A DNA stretch of 64,000 bases from Gracilibacillus kekensis (GCF_900143085.1 NZ_FRCZ01000003.1:186001-250000), one strand, 5' to 3'. Positions 19,472 through 29,429 are shown, counted from the stretch's first letter. Numbers and translations: made by a program. The notes: generated by a model from the sequence alone, not told the origin.

Positions 19472-20686
19472 ATGTCTGGAAGTAAATTGAAAGTTGTAGT
19501 ACTTGGTGCGGGATATGCTGGTATGATGACAGTAAAAAGATTAACACAACAATTACCAGCAGAAGAAGTAGAAATTACATTAGTGAACAAACATAATTAT
19601 CATTATCAAACTACTTGGCTTCATGAAGTGGCTGCAGGTACCATTGACGTCAACCGATCTCGAATTATGATTTCAGATGTAATCAATACGAAACGTGTTC
19701 AGTTTGTACATGATACCGTGGTGAAAATAAACAAAGAAGAAAAAACAGTACAATTGGAAAATGGTCAATTAAGTTATGATTATTTAGTGATCGGTTTAGG
19801 TTTTGAAAAAGCAACCTTTGGAATTTCGGGAATGGAAGAACATGCTTTCTCAATTCAAAGTGTGGATAAAAGTCGTATGATTCGAGATCACATTGAATAT
19901 CAATTTGCTCGTTATCGAAATGAAAAGACTCCAGATCCAAGCATGCTCACCATTATTGTTGGTGGTGCAGGATTTACCGGTATCGAATTTTTAGGTGAAT
20001 TGGCAGAGAGAATTCCGTATCTTTGTAAAAAATATGATATTCCTCGTCAAGATGTCCGAATAATTGATGTGGAAGCAATGGACACGATCTTACCAGGATT
20101 TGATGAAGAATTACTTGCATATGCTAAAGAATCTCTTGAAGCTAGAGGTATCGAATTTAAGCTTGGCACCATGATTAAAGAAGTTAAGTCAGATGCTGTA
20201 GTGGTTGGTGAAGAACATGAAGAAATTAAAGCAGGAACGATCGTGTGGACGGGTGGAGTACAGGCGAACCATCTTGTAGGTGAAGCAGGTTTTGAAATAA
20301 CGAAAGGAAAAGTCAATGTGGATGCAACTTTACGTGCACCAGGTCATGATGAGGTATTTATACTCGGGGATTGCGCATGGGTGATGAACAATGAATCAGG
20401 AAAACCTTACCCACCGACAGCTCAGATCGCCATTCAAGAAGCGGATGTATGTGCTCATAACGTGAAAACTATGATATATGGTGGTACATTACAAGAGTTT
20501 CATTTTGATGATAAAGGTACCGTCGCTTCTCTAGGTGGTAGCGATGCCATGGGTACCGTTTTTGATGGGAATAAAATTTATGGTATGCAGGCTAAAGTAA
20601 TGAAAAATGTAATCGATGATCGATATCTATTTTTATTAGGTGGACCAAAATTAGTATTAAAAAAAGGGAAATTCCGTCCATTTTAA
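19472..20686 (+). CDS. ndh: Type II NADH dehydrogenase (NDH-2, YumB/Ndh-like)
   Basis: Membrane-associated single-subunit flavoprotein that oxidises NADH and reduces menaquinone without pumping protons. It has 404 residues. The FAD-binding Rossmann motif VVVLGAGYAGMMTVKRL is at the N-terminus; the NADH-binding GGAGFTGIEFLGELAER is near 160-176; the FAD-contact motif EVFILGDCAW and the quinone-site region YPPTAQIAIQEA follow. The C-terminal amphipathic stretch (LVLKKGKFRPF) suits peripheral membrane attachment. The ATG follows GAAGGGAAGGA. The exact paralogue (YumB, YjlD or YutJ type) cannot be decided without alignment. A 32-residue membrane peptide follows in the same transcript. Confidence 0.9.
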   Translation: MSGSKLKVVVLGAGYAGMMTVKRLTQQLPAEEVEITLVNKHNYHYQTTWLHEVAAGTIDVNRSRIMISDVINTKRVQFVHDTVVKINKEEKTVQLENGQLSYDYLVIGLGFEKATFGISGMEEHAFSIQSVDKSRMIRDHIEYQFARYRNEKTPDPSMLTIIVGGAGFTGIEFLGELAERIPYLCKKYDIPRQDVRIIDVEAMDTILPGFDEELLAYAKESLEARGIEFKLGTMIKEVKSDAVVVGEEHEEIKAGTIVWTGGVQANHLVGEAGFEITKGKVNVDATLRAPGHDEVFILGDCAWVMNNESGKPYPPTAQIAIQEADVCAHNVKTMIYGGTLQEFHFDDKGTVASLGGSDAMGTVFDGNKIYGMQAKVMKNVIDDRYLFLLGGPKLVLKKGKFRPF

Positions 20687-20710
20687 TAAAATATACGAGG
20701 AGGAATGGTC

Positions 20711-20809
20711 ATGAAAAATACGTTGTTTTATACACTTTTAACCGCAGCTGCGACTGTTGCATATGTGCTAGTTTCTAGAAAAATGGAAGATAAGCGAGAT
20801 TTTCGGTAA
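20711..20809 (+). CDS. Small single-span membrane peptide, 32 residues
   Basis: MKNTLFYTLLTAAATVAYVL then VSRKMEDKRDFR: one membrane helix and a charged tail. The ATG follows AGGAGGAATGGTC. It starts 24 bp after the NDH-2 stop and is closed by a terminator, so it is in the NDH-2 transcript. It might stabilise or regulate NDH-2, but that is only suggested by position. Confidence 0.65.
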   Translation: MKNTLFYTLLTAAATVAYVLVSRKMEDKRDFR

Positions 20810-20816
20810 TAAGGAG

Positions 20817-20850
20817 AGCAGGTACTGCATAATGTATCTGCTTTTTTATT
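20817..20850 (+). terminator. Rho-independent terminator after the NDH-2 unit
   Basis: AGCAGGTAC / GTATCTGCT stem (one G-U), loop TGCATAAT, followed by TTTTTTATT. Confidence 0.85.
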
Positions 20851-20951
20851 GGGAGAAGTATAATTAAGGTTTACATACTCGCTTAGAAGAATGTTTGTAC
20901 TAATTCATTACATAACTGACATACTAAACACAACAAGATAGGAGGTTCATT

Positions 20952-21593
20952 ATGTTTGAAATACAAAATTTAAAATATAAAGATATCCTTGATATAAACA
21001 TACTAGAACTTGAATCAGGTAAGGTTTTTTGTTTATTCGGTGAAAGTGGCAGCGGAAAGTCTACCTTACTTAAAATTTTTAATGGTATGTTAACACCAGA
21101 TGAAGGGGTAGTTCGTTATAAAAAAGAAAAGATTACGCAGCTCGATCCTGTCGAATTGAGAAAAGAAGTAGTTATGTTAGGTCAAGATCCTGTCGTATTC
21201 GAAGGGACTGTTCGAGATAATCTCTTGGCAGGGTTACGCTTTTCAGGTGAAAATGAAGTAACAGATCAAGAGATGAGTTCGTTACTGAAAGAATTGCATT
21301 TAGAAAAAGAATTAGATGAAGACGCAACAAAATTGTCAGGTGGAGAGCAGCAAAGACTGGCATTTGGTCGTGTATTATTAATGAACGCAAATGTGTATTT
21401 AATGGATGAACCAACTTCTGCTTTGGACGAAGGTACGGAAACAGTGGTAATGGATTACTTTACAAAAAATATAAAAAAACAAAATAAAACAGTTATCATG
21501 GTGACCCATTCAAAAGAAATCTCCGAAAAATATAGTGATCGTATTATTTATATGGACGAGATATTAACAAAGGTGGGTGTGCACCATGAATGA
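20952..21593 (+). CDS. fetA: ABC transporter ATP-binding protein, FetA/YbbL type
   Basis: Nucleotide-binding subunit of the FetAB-type exporter, described in E. coli as an iron exporter protecting against oxidative stress. It has 213 residues. Walker A GESGSGKST is at 30-38, Q-loop MLGQDPVVF, signature LSGGEQQR, Walker B VYLMDEPTSALD and H-loop VTHS. The ATG follows AGGAGGT. It overlaps the permease gene by 8 bp. The substrate in this host is inferred only from the family. Confidence 0.85.
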   Translation: MFEIQNLKYKDILDINILELESGKVFCLFGESGSGKSTLLKIFNGMLTPDEGVVRYKKEKITQLDPVELRKEVVMLGQDPVVFEGTVRDNLLAGLRFSGENEVTDQEMSSLLKELHLEKELDEDATKLSGGEQQRLAFGRVLLMNANVYLMDEPTSALDEGTETVVMDYFTKNIKKQNKTVIMVTHSKEISEKYSDRIIYMDEILTKVGVHHE

Positions 21594-22365
21594 AATGCTG
21601 GAAATTACAATTTGGCAGCTTGTATCAGCATACATCTTCATCGTTATTCTTTTAGCTATTGTACGATGGCGAAAAATTCCGCGTGAAAAAGAAATTGTGA
21701 TTGCTACATTAAGGATGACGATACAACTTGTACTGGTTGGTTATTTATTAATGTTTATTTTTGAAAATGAAAAAATGATTTATTCCTTAATCGTTTTAAC
21801 CATAATGGAAACTTTTGCAGTTTATAATATATTCAAGAGAACAAAGCAAAAACTGAGTAAAGACTTAAAGAAAATCATAGCATTATCAATGGTTTCTGGT
21901 ACGTTATTTGCTTTTATTTATTTTGATTTTGTTGTCGTTCAATTTTCACCTTGGTATGACCCGCGATATTTTATACCAATTGCAGGTATGTTGATAGGAA
22001 ATTCGATGACCGGCATCACTTTAGGGGTAAGTGCACTAGTAGAAGGTTTTACCTCTCGAAGGAAAGAAGTTGAAGCAGCTTTAATGTTAGGTGCTACCCC
22101 AAATAAAGCGTCACAAGGAATTGTGAATCATGCATTTGATTCAGCAATCTTACCAACAATCAATAGTATGGTAGGTATGGGGATCGTATTTTTACCGGGA
22201 ATGATGACAGGTGTCATTCTATCAGGAGCTGGTCCGCTCGATGCGATAAAATACCAAATTGCGATTATGCTAGGTATAACGGGAAGTGTTTCATTATCTG
22301 TCATTTTATTTTTATATTTAGGCTACAAGACATTTTTTAATAAATACGCTCAATTAAAATTATAA
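21586..22365 (+). CDS. fetB: ABC transporter permease, FetB/YbbM type
   Basis: Partner permease of the preceding ATPase: 259 residues with about seven membrane segments and the FetB/UPF0014 signatures RMTIQLVLVGY, MLIGNSMTGITLG and ALMLGATPNKAS. The ATG at 21586 overlaps the fetA stop; a GTG at 21577 is an alternative. No terminator was seen between it and the T-box region downstream, which has its own promoter. Confidence 0.87.
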   Translation: MNEMLEITIWQLVSAYIFIVILLAIVRWRKIPREKEIVIATLRMTIQLVLVGYLLMFIFENEKMIYSLIVLTIMETFAVYNIFKRTKQKLSKDLKKIIALSMVSGTLFAFIYFDFVVVQFSPWYDPRYFIPIAGMLIGNSMTGITLGVSALVEGFTSRRKEVEAALMLGATPNKASQGIVNHAFDSAILPTINSMVGMGIVFLPGMMTGVILSGAGPLDAIKYQIAIMLGITGSVSLSVILFLYLGYKTFFNKYAQLKL

Positions 22366-22371
22366 TTAAAC

Positions 22372-22401
22372 TTGACTTGATCATTCATATTTAGATAAAA
22401 T
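22372..22401 (+). promoter_or_regulatory. Promoter of the valS T-box transcript
   Basis: TTGACT (22372-22377), 18 bp, TAAAAT (22396-22401), about 30 bp before T-box stem I. Confidence 0.6.
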
Positions 22402-22427
22402 AACATATAATGAAAGACAATATTTAA

Positions 22428-22676
22428 ATGCGATGATGAGAAGGAGTACTTCATACTGTTCGTAAGAGAGGAAAATCCACCAGGCTGAAAGATTTTCTCG
22501 AAAAAAGATGAAGGAATGTAGTCTCTGATGCAGCTTTACTGAATGCAAGTAGGTAATAGCCGGTGAACCCGTTATCTTTATGAATCAAGTGTATAAGTAG
22601 CGATACTTATAAACAAAGGTGGTACCGCGGAATCCAACCCTTTTCGTCCTTTATACAAGGCCGAAAAGGGTTTTTA
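22428..22676 (+). ncRNA. T-box riboswitch, valine specifier GUA
   Basis: The T-box sequence AAAGGTGGTACCGCGG (22615-22630) is followed by a terminator (CCCTTTTCG ... CGAAAAGGG, then TTTTTA; 22638-22676). In stem I, the AGUA loop-E strand (near 22443-22449) faces GAATGTAG (22514-22521), where the position homologous to known specifiers is GTA (22518-22520), a valine codon, in agreement with valS downstream. Uncharged tRNA(Val) is expected to stabilise the antiterminator and allow valS transcription. Confidence 0.93.
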
Positions 22677-22700
22677 TATTGCGCTAATGATGAACGTATT

Positions 22701-22774
22701 CTTCACGGGATAATTGATTAGCTTCACGGGATAAGTCAACATATCCCGTGAACAAACTCAATTATCCCGTGAAG
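22701..22774. repeat. Nested inverted repeats of CTTCACGGGATAA
   Basis: The unit CTTCACGGGATA occurs twice in direct order (22701, 22722) and its complement twice (near 22742 and 22762). The outer arms CTTCACGGGATAATTGA / TCAATTATCCCGTGAAG are a perfect 17-bp inverted repeat; the inner arms pair over 11 bp around an 8-base loop. It lies between the T-box terminator and valS, so it is in the valS leader RNA only on readthrough. Confidence 0.75.
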
Positions 22775-22878
22775 GGAATCAACTTTTAAAGAGTTGTCAA
22801 AAATTCTAAGTTGTTGTCTATTTTTATTTTAGTTAATAAAAATTTGTTCTATTGGTATACATGAAGGAGGAAATATAG

Positions 22879-25530
22879 ATGTCTGAAAATAATGAAGTTA
22901 ATTTACCGCCCAAGTATGATCCATCCGCAGTCGAAAAAGGTCGTTATGATTATTGGGTAAATGGAAAGTTTTTTGAAGCAGAAGGTAACAAAGAAAAGGA
23001 ACCATTCACAATTGTGATTCCACCACCAAATGTAACTGGAAAGCTGCACATTGGCCATGCGTGGGATACTACTTTGCAAGATATCATAACAAGGATTAAA
23101 CGAATGCAAGGTTATGATGTACTCTACCTCCCAGGTATGGATCATGCTGGAATTGCAACTCAAGCAAAAGTAGAAGAAAAACTTCGTGAAGAAGGTGTTT
23201 CTCGATATGATCTTGGTCGTGAGAAGTTTCTGGAGAAAGCATGGGACTGGAAAGAAGAATATGCAGGGTTTATTCGCACACAGTGGTCCAAGTTAGGTTT
23301 AGGACTCGATTATTCCCGAGAACGTTTTACGTTAGATGAAGGTCTGTCAGATGCTGTCAAAGAAGTATTTGTTACATTATATGAAAAAGGTCTTATTTAC
23401 CGCGGTGAGTATATCATCAACTGGGATCCAGCAACGAAGACAGCATTATCGGATATAGAGGTTATTTACAAAGATGTTCAAGGTCATTTCTATCATATGA
23501 AATATCCATTAGCTGACGGATCAGGACATATTGAAATTGCGACAACACGACCAGAGACCATGCTGGGAGATACAGCTGTTGCGGTTCACCCTGAAGATGA
23601 GCGCTACAAAAACTTAATTGGGAAAAAAGTAAAACTACCGATCGTTGGCCGAGAAATAGAAATAGTTGCCGATGATTATGTAGATATGGAGTTTGGATCA
23701 GGTGCTGTTAAAATTACACCAGCACATGACCCTAATGATTTTGAAATTGGTAACCGTCATAACTTAGAACGGGTATTGGTAATGAATGAAGACGGTACTA
23801 TGAACGACAATGCCGGTAAATATAAAGATATGGAGCGCTTTGAATGCCGTAAGCAAATTGTTAAAGATCTTCAAAATGAAGGCATTCTATTCAAAATTGA
23901 AGACCATATGCATTCCGTCGGTCATTCTGAGCGAAGTGGAGCAGTAGTCGAACCATATTTATCTACACAGTGGTTTGTTGATATGCAGCCTCTAGCAGAT
24001 GCAGCTGTAGAATTACAGCAAGGGAATGATAATGAAAAAGTTCATTTTGTTCCGGATCGTTTCGAAAAGACATATTTACGCTGGATGGAAAATATTCGTG
24101 ATTGGTGTATTTCACGTCAGTTATGGTGGGGTCACCGAATACCTGCTTGGTACCATAAAGAAACAGGTGAAATGTATGTTGGCAAAGAGGCACCAAAAGA
24201 CATCGAAAATTGGGAACAGGACTTGGATGTACTAGATACGTGGTTCTCATCAGCATTATGGCCGTTCTCTACATTAAATTGGCCAAACACAGAAGATGAT
24301 GATTTCAAACACTTCTTCCCAACGAATGCATTAGTAACTGGGTATGATATTATTTTCTTTTGGGTAGCTCGAATGATCTTTCAATCAAAAGAATTTAATG
24401 ACGAACGACCTTTTAAAGATGTATTGATTCACGGTTTAGTACGTGATGCTGACGGGCGCAAAATGAGTAAGTCTCTTGGAAATGGTGTAGATCCAATGGA
24501 AGTAATTGAAAAATACGGTGCTGACTCTTTACGTTATTTCCTATCTACAGGGTCTAGTCCTGGTCAGGATTTACGTTTCCAATGGGAAAAGGTAGAATCC
24601 ACCTGGAATTTCGTCAACAAGATTTGGAACGCATCTCGTTTCGCCTTAATGAATATGGACGGCCTGAAATATGAAGAAATTAATCTAAATGGCAAAAAAT
24701 CTGTTGCCGATCAGTGGATTTTAACTCGTCTCAATGAAACGATTGAACAAGTAACACGCCATGTAGATAAGTATGACTTTGGTGAAGCGGGTCGCTATCT
24801 ATATAATTTTATTTGGGATGATTTTTGTGATTGGTATATTGAAATGGCTAAACTACCACTATATGGTGAAGATGAAAATGCTAAATTAACGACTCGATCT
24901 ATTCTGGCATATGTATTAGATAATATTATGCGAATGCTTCATCCGTTTATGCCTTTTGTAACCGAGGAAATTTGGCAACAGCTACCACACAAAGGTGAAT
25001 CTATTGTTCGAGCATCATGGCCAGCCGTTAATCAAGAATTATCCAATAACGAAGCATCCGAAGTGATGAAGCAACTTGTTTCGATTATTCGATCTGTTCG
25101 TAACATTCGCGCCGAAGTAGACACACCTATGTCTAAAGAGATTCCAATTATGGTTCTAGCAAGTAATGAGAAAGTGAAAGAACAATTGGAAGAAAACCGC
25201 GTTTATATCGATCGTTTCTGTAACCCAAATGAGTTAACAATTGACACGAGTTTTGAAGTACCAGAAAAAGCGATGTCAGCAGTAGTGACTGGTGCAGAGA
25301 TCTTTTTACCACTCGAGGGGTTAATTGATGTTGAGAAGGAATTAACCCGTCTGCAAGGGGAATTAACTAAATTAAATAAAGAAGTTGAGCGTGTGGATAA
25401 AAAACTTTCAAATGAAGGTTTTATAAGTAAAGCACCAGCACAGGTGGTAGATGCTGAAAAGGAAAAACAAAAAGACTACATTGAAAAACGTGAGAAAGTG
25501 CAAGCGCGTATAAATGAATTACAAAATTGA
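22879..25530 (+). CDS. valS: Valyl-tRNA synthetase
   Basis: Class I aminoacyl-tRNA synthetase that charges tRNA(Val) and edits threonyl-tRNA. It has 883 residues. HIGH motif [14 protein letters not shown] is near residue 50, the CP1 editing domain includes [17 protein letters not shown], the KMSKS loop is [12 protein letters not shown], and the C-terminal coiled-coil arm ([18 protein letters not shown] onwards) is present. The start ATG follows GAAGGAGGAAAT. Expression is controlled by the T-box leader. folC follows 88 bp downstream past a hairpin. Confidence 0.97.
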   Translation: MSENNEVNLPPKYDPSAVEKGRYDYWVNGKFFEAEGNKEKEPFTIVIPPPNVTGKLHIGHAWDTTLQDIITRIKRMQGYDVLYLPGMDHAGIATQAKVEEKLREEGVSRYDLGREKFLEKAWDWKEEYAGFIRTQWSKLGLGLDYSRERFTLDEGLSDAVKEVFVTLYEKGLIYRGEYIINWDPATKTALSDIEVIYKDVQGHFYHMKYPLADGSGHIEIATTRPETMLGDTAVAVHPEDERYKNLIGKKVKLPIVGREIEIVADDYVDMEFGSGAVKITPAHDPNDFEIGNRHNLERVLVMNEDGTMNDNAGKYKDMERFECRKQIVKDLQNEGILFKIEDHMHSVGHSERSGAVVEPYLSTQWFVDMQPLADAAVELQQGNDNEKVHFVPDRFEKTYLRWMENIRDWCISRQLWWGHRIPAWYHKETGEMYVGKEAPKDIENWEQDLDVLDTWFSSALWPFSTLNWPNTEDDDFKHFFPTNALVTGYDIIFFWVARMIFQSKEFNDERPFKDVLIHGLVRDADGRKMSKSLGNGVDPMEVIEKYGADSLRYFLSTGSSPGQDLRFQWEKVESTWNFVNKIWNASRFALMNMDGLKYEEINLNGKKSVADQWILTRLNETIEQVTRHVDKYDFGEAGRYLYNFIWDDFCDWYIEMAKLPLYGEDENAKLTTRSILAYVLDNIMRMLHPFMPFVTEEIWQQLPHKGESIVRASWPAVNQELSNNEASEVMKQLVSIIRSVRNIRAEVDTPMSKEIPIMVLASNEKVKEQLEENRVYIDRFCNPNELTIDTSFEVPEKAMSAVVTGAEIFLPLEGLIDVEKELTRLQGELTKLNKEVERVDKKLSNEGFISKAPAQVVDAEKEKQKDYIEKREKVQARINELQN

Positions 25531-25550
25531 TAACAGTTAGATCATGCAGA

Positions 25551-25590
25551 TAAATCCCCGTTTTCGTAAATTGAGAAACGGGGATTAGTT
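25551..25590 (+). terminator. Hairpin between valS and folC, weak terminator
   Basis: ATCCCCGTTT / AAACGGGGAT stem. The run behind it is TAGTTCTTT rather than a clean T tract, so it may only attenuate transcription into folC. Confidence 0.5.
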
Positions 25591-25618
25591 CTTTAAAGCT
25601 GTAAAGGGATGTGTGAAT

Positions 25619-26872
25619 ATGATACGAACAGAGGCAGACTTAAATAAATTCATGGAAAACAGACGTCAATTAGGGATAAAGCCTGGATTAGAACGACTTG
25701 ATTATTTATTACAAAAAGTAGGTCATCCACAAAAGTCAATCCCAACTGTCCATATTGCCGGTACCAATGGAAAAGGTTCCACACTTACTTATTTAAAAGA
25801 AATATTAGCCGAAAGTGATTATCGTGTTGGTACTTTCCAATCTCCAGGTTTGCCAACTATTTTTGACCATATGGCAATTAACAATCACTCGATTACTCCA
25901 CAAGAATTTTTAGCTATATTAAATGAAGTTTTGCCGATTATTGAAGAGATGGATGAGCGAGTTATGTCACCATCTGAATATGAAATTTTAATGGTAATTG
26001 CACTTCTTTATTTTAGAGGTAATATTGATATCGCTATTGTAGAAGCTGCAATGGGTGGAAGAGAAGATGTGACAAATCGAGTGAATCCCCTTCTCACGAT
26101 TATTACAACGATCGATTTTGATCATATGAAATTTTTAGGTAATACGTTAGAACAAATCGCTTATCATAAAGCTGGAATTATAAAAGAAAAAACACCTGTT
26201 ATCATAGGTGATTTAGATAGCCTAGCTAAAAAAGTAGTGCTATATGAAGCAAATAATTTATCAGCACCAACCTATGTATATAACGAGGATTTTTCGGTGA
26301 CCGTGCAAGCTTCTCGTACTTTTAACTGGTCTAATTCTTTCAAAAGCTATCCAATTAAACTGTCGATGTTAGGAGATCATCAAATACACAATGCGTCATT
26401 AGCCATTCAAGCAATAGAATTATTGAAAAAGAAAGGTTTCTCTATTTCAAACCAAACGGTTCTAAAAGGATTGCTTCAAACAAAATTGGCTAATCGTATT
26501 GAAGTGATTTCACAGCAGCCTACAATAATTTTGGACGGTGCACACAATGTTCAAAGTATTACTAAATTGGTGGAAACTTTAAAAAAAGAAAAGGTTGAAG
26601 GTGCCATTAAAATTTTGTTTAGCGGGTTTCGTGATAAAAATATTAGAGACATGTTAAAAATTTTATCAACAGTTACAGAAGAATTAACCATCACAAACTT
26701 TCCACATGAGCGAGCTTTAACCTCTGAATTAATTGAGGATCATTATAGATATGATCCCCAGTCAAAAAGAGCCCTGCTTCAATTACTTGAGAATTCTGAA
26801 AAGAATGACATGATTATAATTACTGGCTCTTTATATTTTGTAGAGTACATAAAAAATATACTCAGTACTTAA
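25619..26872 (+). CDS. folC: Folylpolyglutamate synthase / dihydrofolate synthase
   Basis: Mur-ligase-superfamily enzyme that adds glutamate to folates (and to dihydropteroate). It has 417 residues. The ATP-binding loop is VHIAGTNGKGSTLTYL, followed by TFQSPGL, EAAMGGREDVTN, TTIDFDHMKFLGNTLEQIA and ILDGAHNVQS. The ATG at 25619 lies 9 nt after AAGGGA; a GTG at 25613 is possible. Gene order valS-folC is as in B. subtilis. The pilus locus begins downstream. Confidence 0.94.
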   Translation: MIRTEADLNKFMENRRQLGIKPGLERLDYLLQKVGHPQKSIPTVHIAGTNGKGSTLTYLKEILAESDYRVGTFQSPGLPTIFDHMAINNHSITPQEFLAILNEVLPIIEEMDERVMSPSEYEILMVIALLYFRGNIDIAIVEAAMGGREDVTNRVNPLLTIITTIDFDHMKFLGNTLEQIAYHKAGIIKEKTPVIIGDLDSLAKKVVLYEANNLSAPTYVYNEDFSVTVQASRTFNWSNSFKSYPIKLSMLGDHQIHNASLAIQAIELLKKKGFSISNQTVLKGLLQTKLANRIEVISQQPTIILDGAHNVQSITKLVETLKKEKVEGAIKILFSGFRDKNIRDMLKILSTVTEELTITNFPHERALTSELIEDHYRYDPQSKRALLQLLENSEKNDMIIITGSLYFVEYIKNILST

Positions 26873-26979
26873 TGATGGCTTCTTGTAAACAATTTAATCA
26901 GGTATAACAATATATATTCTAAAAGAAACTTCACCTCTTTTTTTAGATCGATTAAATAAAGATAAAAATCACTTTTTTC

Positions 26980-27010
26980 AGTCCATAAGTCCTGCTAAAT
27001 AGTGTATAAT
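26980..27010 (+). promoter_or_regulatory. Possible promoter of the pilus operon
   Basis: TATAAT at 27005-27010, 79 bp before the first pilus gene. The -35 region (TCCATA near 26982) is poor, suggesting dependence on an activator. Confidence 0.4.
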
Positions 27011-27088
27011 GGTACTAATAATTAGTAAAAAGGACATATGTTATTATCCTTGTGATCATGAGTTTAGTAATATGAGGGAGGTGAATTG

Positions 27089-27550
27089 ATGGAATATAAA
27101 TGGATTAAAAATGAAAAGGGGCTTACTCTGGTTGAATTATTAGCATCCATTGTGATTTTATCCATCATAGTTGCTGCTTTTCTTACTTTTTTCATCAATT
27201 CAGCTCGTACCACTAATGTAGCAGAAGAAGTGGTAGATGCTACCTATGTTACTCAACAACAAATGGAATCCATCTACCACTTAGCAACTACAAATAGTTT
27301 CAATCAATTTATTGATGCTATGAAAGACCAAGCTGATCACTCCCAAACTAATTCTTCTACTCATCGATTTACAATTAGCAGTAATTCTTACCGACTTGAA
27401 GTAACGGTAGAACCTGTCAAAGATAATGACAATAATTCTATTCCCGATTTAATTCGTCTACTTATCAAAACTTATGATAAGGAAAACAGGCAAAAGGTAC
27501 AAATGGAAACAAGACTATTAACAAGTGAGGCAGGCGGTGCGGATGATTAA
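27089..27550 (+). CDS. Type IV minor prepilin (PilV/GspI-like)
   Basis: Class III prepilin: an 11-residue leader ending KNEKG, then LTLVELLASIVILSIIVAAF with Glu at +5 of the mature protein, the hallmark for processing and methylation by PilD. It has 153 residues. The globular part is acidic and polar with no cysteines. The ATG at 27089 follows GGGAGGTG; a TTG immediately upstream is less likely. It opens the pilus operon and overlaps the next prepilin by 8 bp. Minor pilins of this sort prime pilus assembly. Confidence 0.85.
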   Translation: MEYKWIKNEKGLTLVELLASIVILSIIVAAFLTFFINSARTTNVAEEVVDATYVTQQQMESIYHLATTNSFNQFIDAMKDQADHSQTNSSTHRFTISSNSYRLEVTVEPVKDNDNNSIPDLIRLLIKTYDKENRQKVQMETRLLTSEAGGADD

Positions 27551-27959
27551 AAGTGAAAAAGGTATTACACTTATTGAATTATTAGGTGTTTTAGCAATTT
27601 TATCGCTTGTGATTATGTTAATCAGTTCCGCTCATTTATTTGGACAAAAACAATATATGCAACAGAAAGATGAAATTAATCATAAACAAGAAGTACAATT
27701 GTTGATGAGCCATCTAACTAAAGATATACGTATCGCTTCAGTTGAAGAGTTATCTGCAGGCGATGATTTAAAAATCGGCTCACACCATTATAAACTGGAG
27801 GGTTCATCTATCTATAGAGACAGTCAGATAGTAAGTACTAAACTCGCCGAATTTAACTATGAAATTACAGAGGATTATATAGATATTGAAATTTCAAGTG
27901 TTCAGGATAAGAGAGGAGAACAACATGATTTAAGCACAAGAATTTATTTTAGAAAGTAG
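27543..27959 (+). CDS. Type IV minor prepilin (PilW/GspJ-like)
   Basis: 138 residues with leader MIKSEKG and mature start ITLIELLGVLAILSLVIMLI, again with Glu at +5. The rest is a short globular domain (MSHLTKDIRIASVEELSAGD ... RGEQHDLSTRIYF) like PilW/GspJ minor pilins. It overlaps its neighbours closely (8 bp upstream, 9-bp gap downstream), so translation is coupled. An alternative GTG at 27525 would add six residues. Confidence 0.83.
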   Translation: MIKSEKGITLIELLGVLAILSLVIMLISSAHLFGQKQYMQQKDEINHKQEVQLLMSHLTKDIRIASVEELSAGDDLKIGSHHYKLEGSSIYRDSQIVSTKLAEFNYEITEDYIDIEISSVQDKRGEQHDLSTRIYFRK

Positions 27960-27968
27960 GTGGCTGAA

Positions 27969-29414
27969 ATGCATAAAATAAAAAAAATGTGGCTGAAAGA
28001 TGAAAGTGGAGTAAGTCTGATGATCGTGTTAATGGCACTTGTCATTTTGACTCTCTTAGGTACAGCTCTGGCAACTATATCATTTGCTAATGTTAAGTTA
28101 ACAACAAACGACCGTGAATATCAGTCCACCTACTATATTGCAGAAGCTGGAGTTAACCAAGCATACGCACAAATAGAAAACGAATTAATAGAAATATACG
28201 AAACCCGAAATAGTCAGGAAAGTTTCTTTACTGGAGTTAATGATTATCTTTCTATTGAGATTGATAATGTTGCCTTCGAAAATTTTGAAGAAAGCTTTTC
28301 AGAAATGCCAAAAGCGATAATATCTATTGACCAATTAACAAATGAAAACCCCAGCGAATACAAAATTACTTCCGAGGGAGTTATTGGCAATCGTTCTCGA
28401 ACTGTAGAGAAAATAATTGAAGTGAAGTGGGTATCAAGAGGAACAGGTCCGATTTTACCTCTAAATGTAGCACTAATTTCTAAGGAAAGTGTGAAATTGA
28501 CAGGTTCAGCAAAAGTTAATGGTCATGTCCATTTACTAGATGGTGGAGTAGATAAAATAACTTTAGATGGAAACGGCAATATTCACCAACCAGATCAAAC
28601 ATCAAAAGGATTAGTTCATGTTCATCCTGATTCTGTGGATCATGTACTTAATGTACCCGATTGGTATAATGATAGTCCAGAAATAAAAGGCTCAGACTCT
28701 CTATTTCAACTGGACAGTTTAATTGAATTGCTTGATATTGCCCCAGCCACCACAAGTAAAACAATGGGTGATATATCTATTTCCGGTAACACAAATCAAG
28801 AAATTTCGCTCTCCTCCAATACTTATATTGAGAATATACGCATTGAAGGAAATAATAATTTAAATATAGATATAGGTGATGATGAGTATCACTTGGTTGT
28901 AAACAATTTTGAATTGGAGCAAGGCCATGTAAATATTATCGGCTCTGGAACACTTCACCTCCATGTGCTTGACACTTTTTCTATTGGTGGAAGCAGCTCA
29001 ATTAACAAAAATGGCACTATTAATCAGTTAAACTATTATTATTATGGAGGTAATCCGTTTATACTTGGAGGTTCACAGCGAATTAAAGGCTCACTATATA
29101 TAGAAAAAGCAAGTGTTAATATAGGAGGAAGTGGTGAAATAGAGGGAGGTTATGTCTTAACTGGATCTTCAGATCTGACCATTGACGGTGGATCACATAA
29201 TAATTTAGTTATTCTGGCTCCAAAAGCATTCGTGACTTTAGGTGGGGGTGCACAAGTAAATGGTGTTGTGATTGCAAAACGGTATGAAGCTAGTGGAGGC
29301 AATAGTATAAACTATCGAGATGTTAATACGGATGATTTTCCATTCGGAAGTGGAGAAGCTGTAGATAATATCGATCTTATCGAGGCACAACCGACACAAG
29401 AGACTGATGAATAG
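27969..29414 (+). CDS. PilX/GspK-like pilus protein with a large beta-rich C-terminal domain
   Basis: 481 residues. The N-terminus is a class III-like leader ending KDESG followed by VSLMIVLMALVILTLLGTAL, but +5 is Ile rather than Glu, as in GspK/PilX tip components. About residues 30-170 form the pilin stalk and head with IAEAGVNQAYAQ. From about 175 on, the sequence has short repeated glycine and asparagine strands (LTGSAKVNGHVHL, ISGNTNQEI, GGSGEIEGGYVL, TIDGGSHNNLVIL, LGGGAQVNGVVIA) resembling polymer-forming/bactofilin-like or DUF7305 beta-helices. I infer a pilus-tip protein. ATG 27969 follows AGGTGG. Confidence 0.8.
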   Translation: MHKIKKMWLKDESGVSLMIVLMALVILTLLGTALATISFANVKLTTNDREYQSTYYIAEAGVNQAYAQIENELIEIYETRNSQESFFTGVNDYLSIEIDNVAFENFEESFSEMPKAIISIDQLTNENPSEYKITSEGVIGNRSRTVEKIIEVKWVSRGTGPILPLNVALISKESVKLTGSAKVNGHVHLLDGGVDKITLDGNGNIHQPDQTSKGLVHVHPDSVDHVLNVPDWYNDSPEIKGSDSLFQLDSLIELLDIAPATTSKTMGDISISGNTNQEISLSSNTYIENIRIEGNNNLNIDIGDDEYHLVVNNFELEQGHVNIIGSGTLHLHVLDTFSIGGSSSINKNGTINQLNYYYYGGNPFILGGSQRIKGSLYIEKASVNIGGSGEIEGGYVLTGSSDLTIDGGSHNNLVILAPKAFVTLGGGAQVNGVVIAKRYEASGGNSINYRDVNTDDFPFGSGEAVDNIDLIEAQPTQETDE

Positions 29415-29429
29415 AGAGGAGGAAAATAA

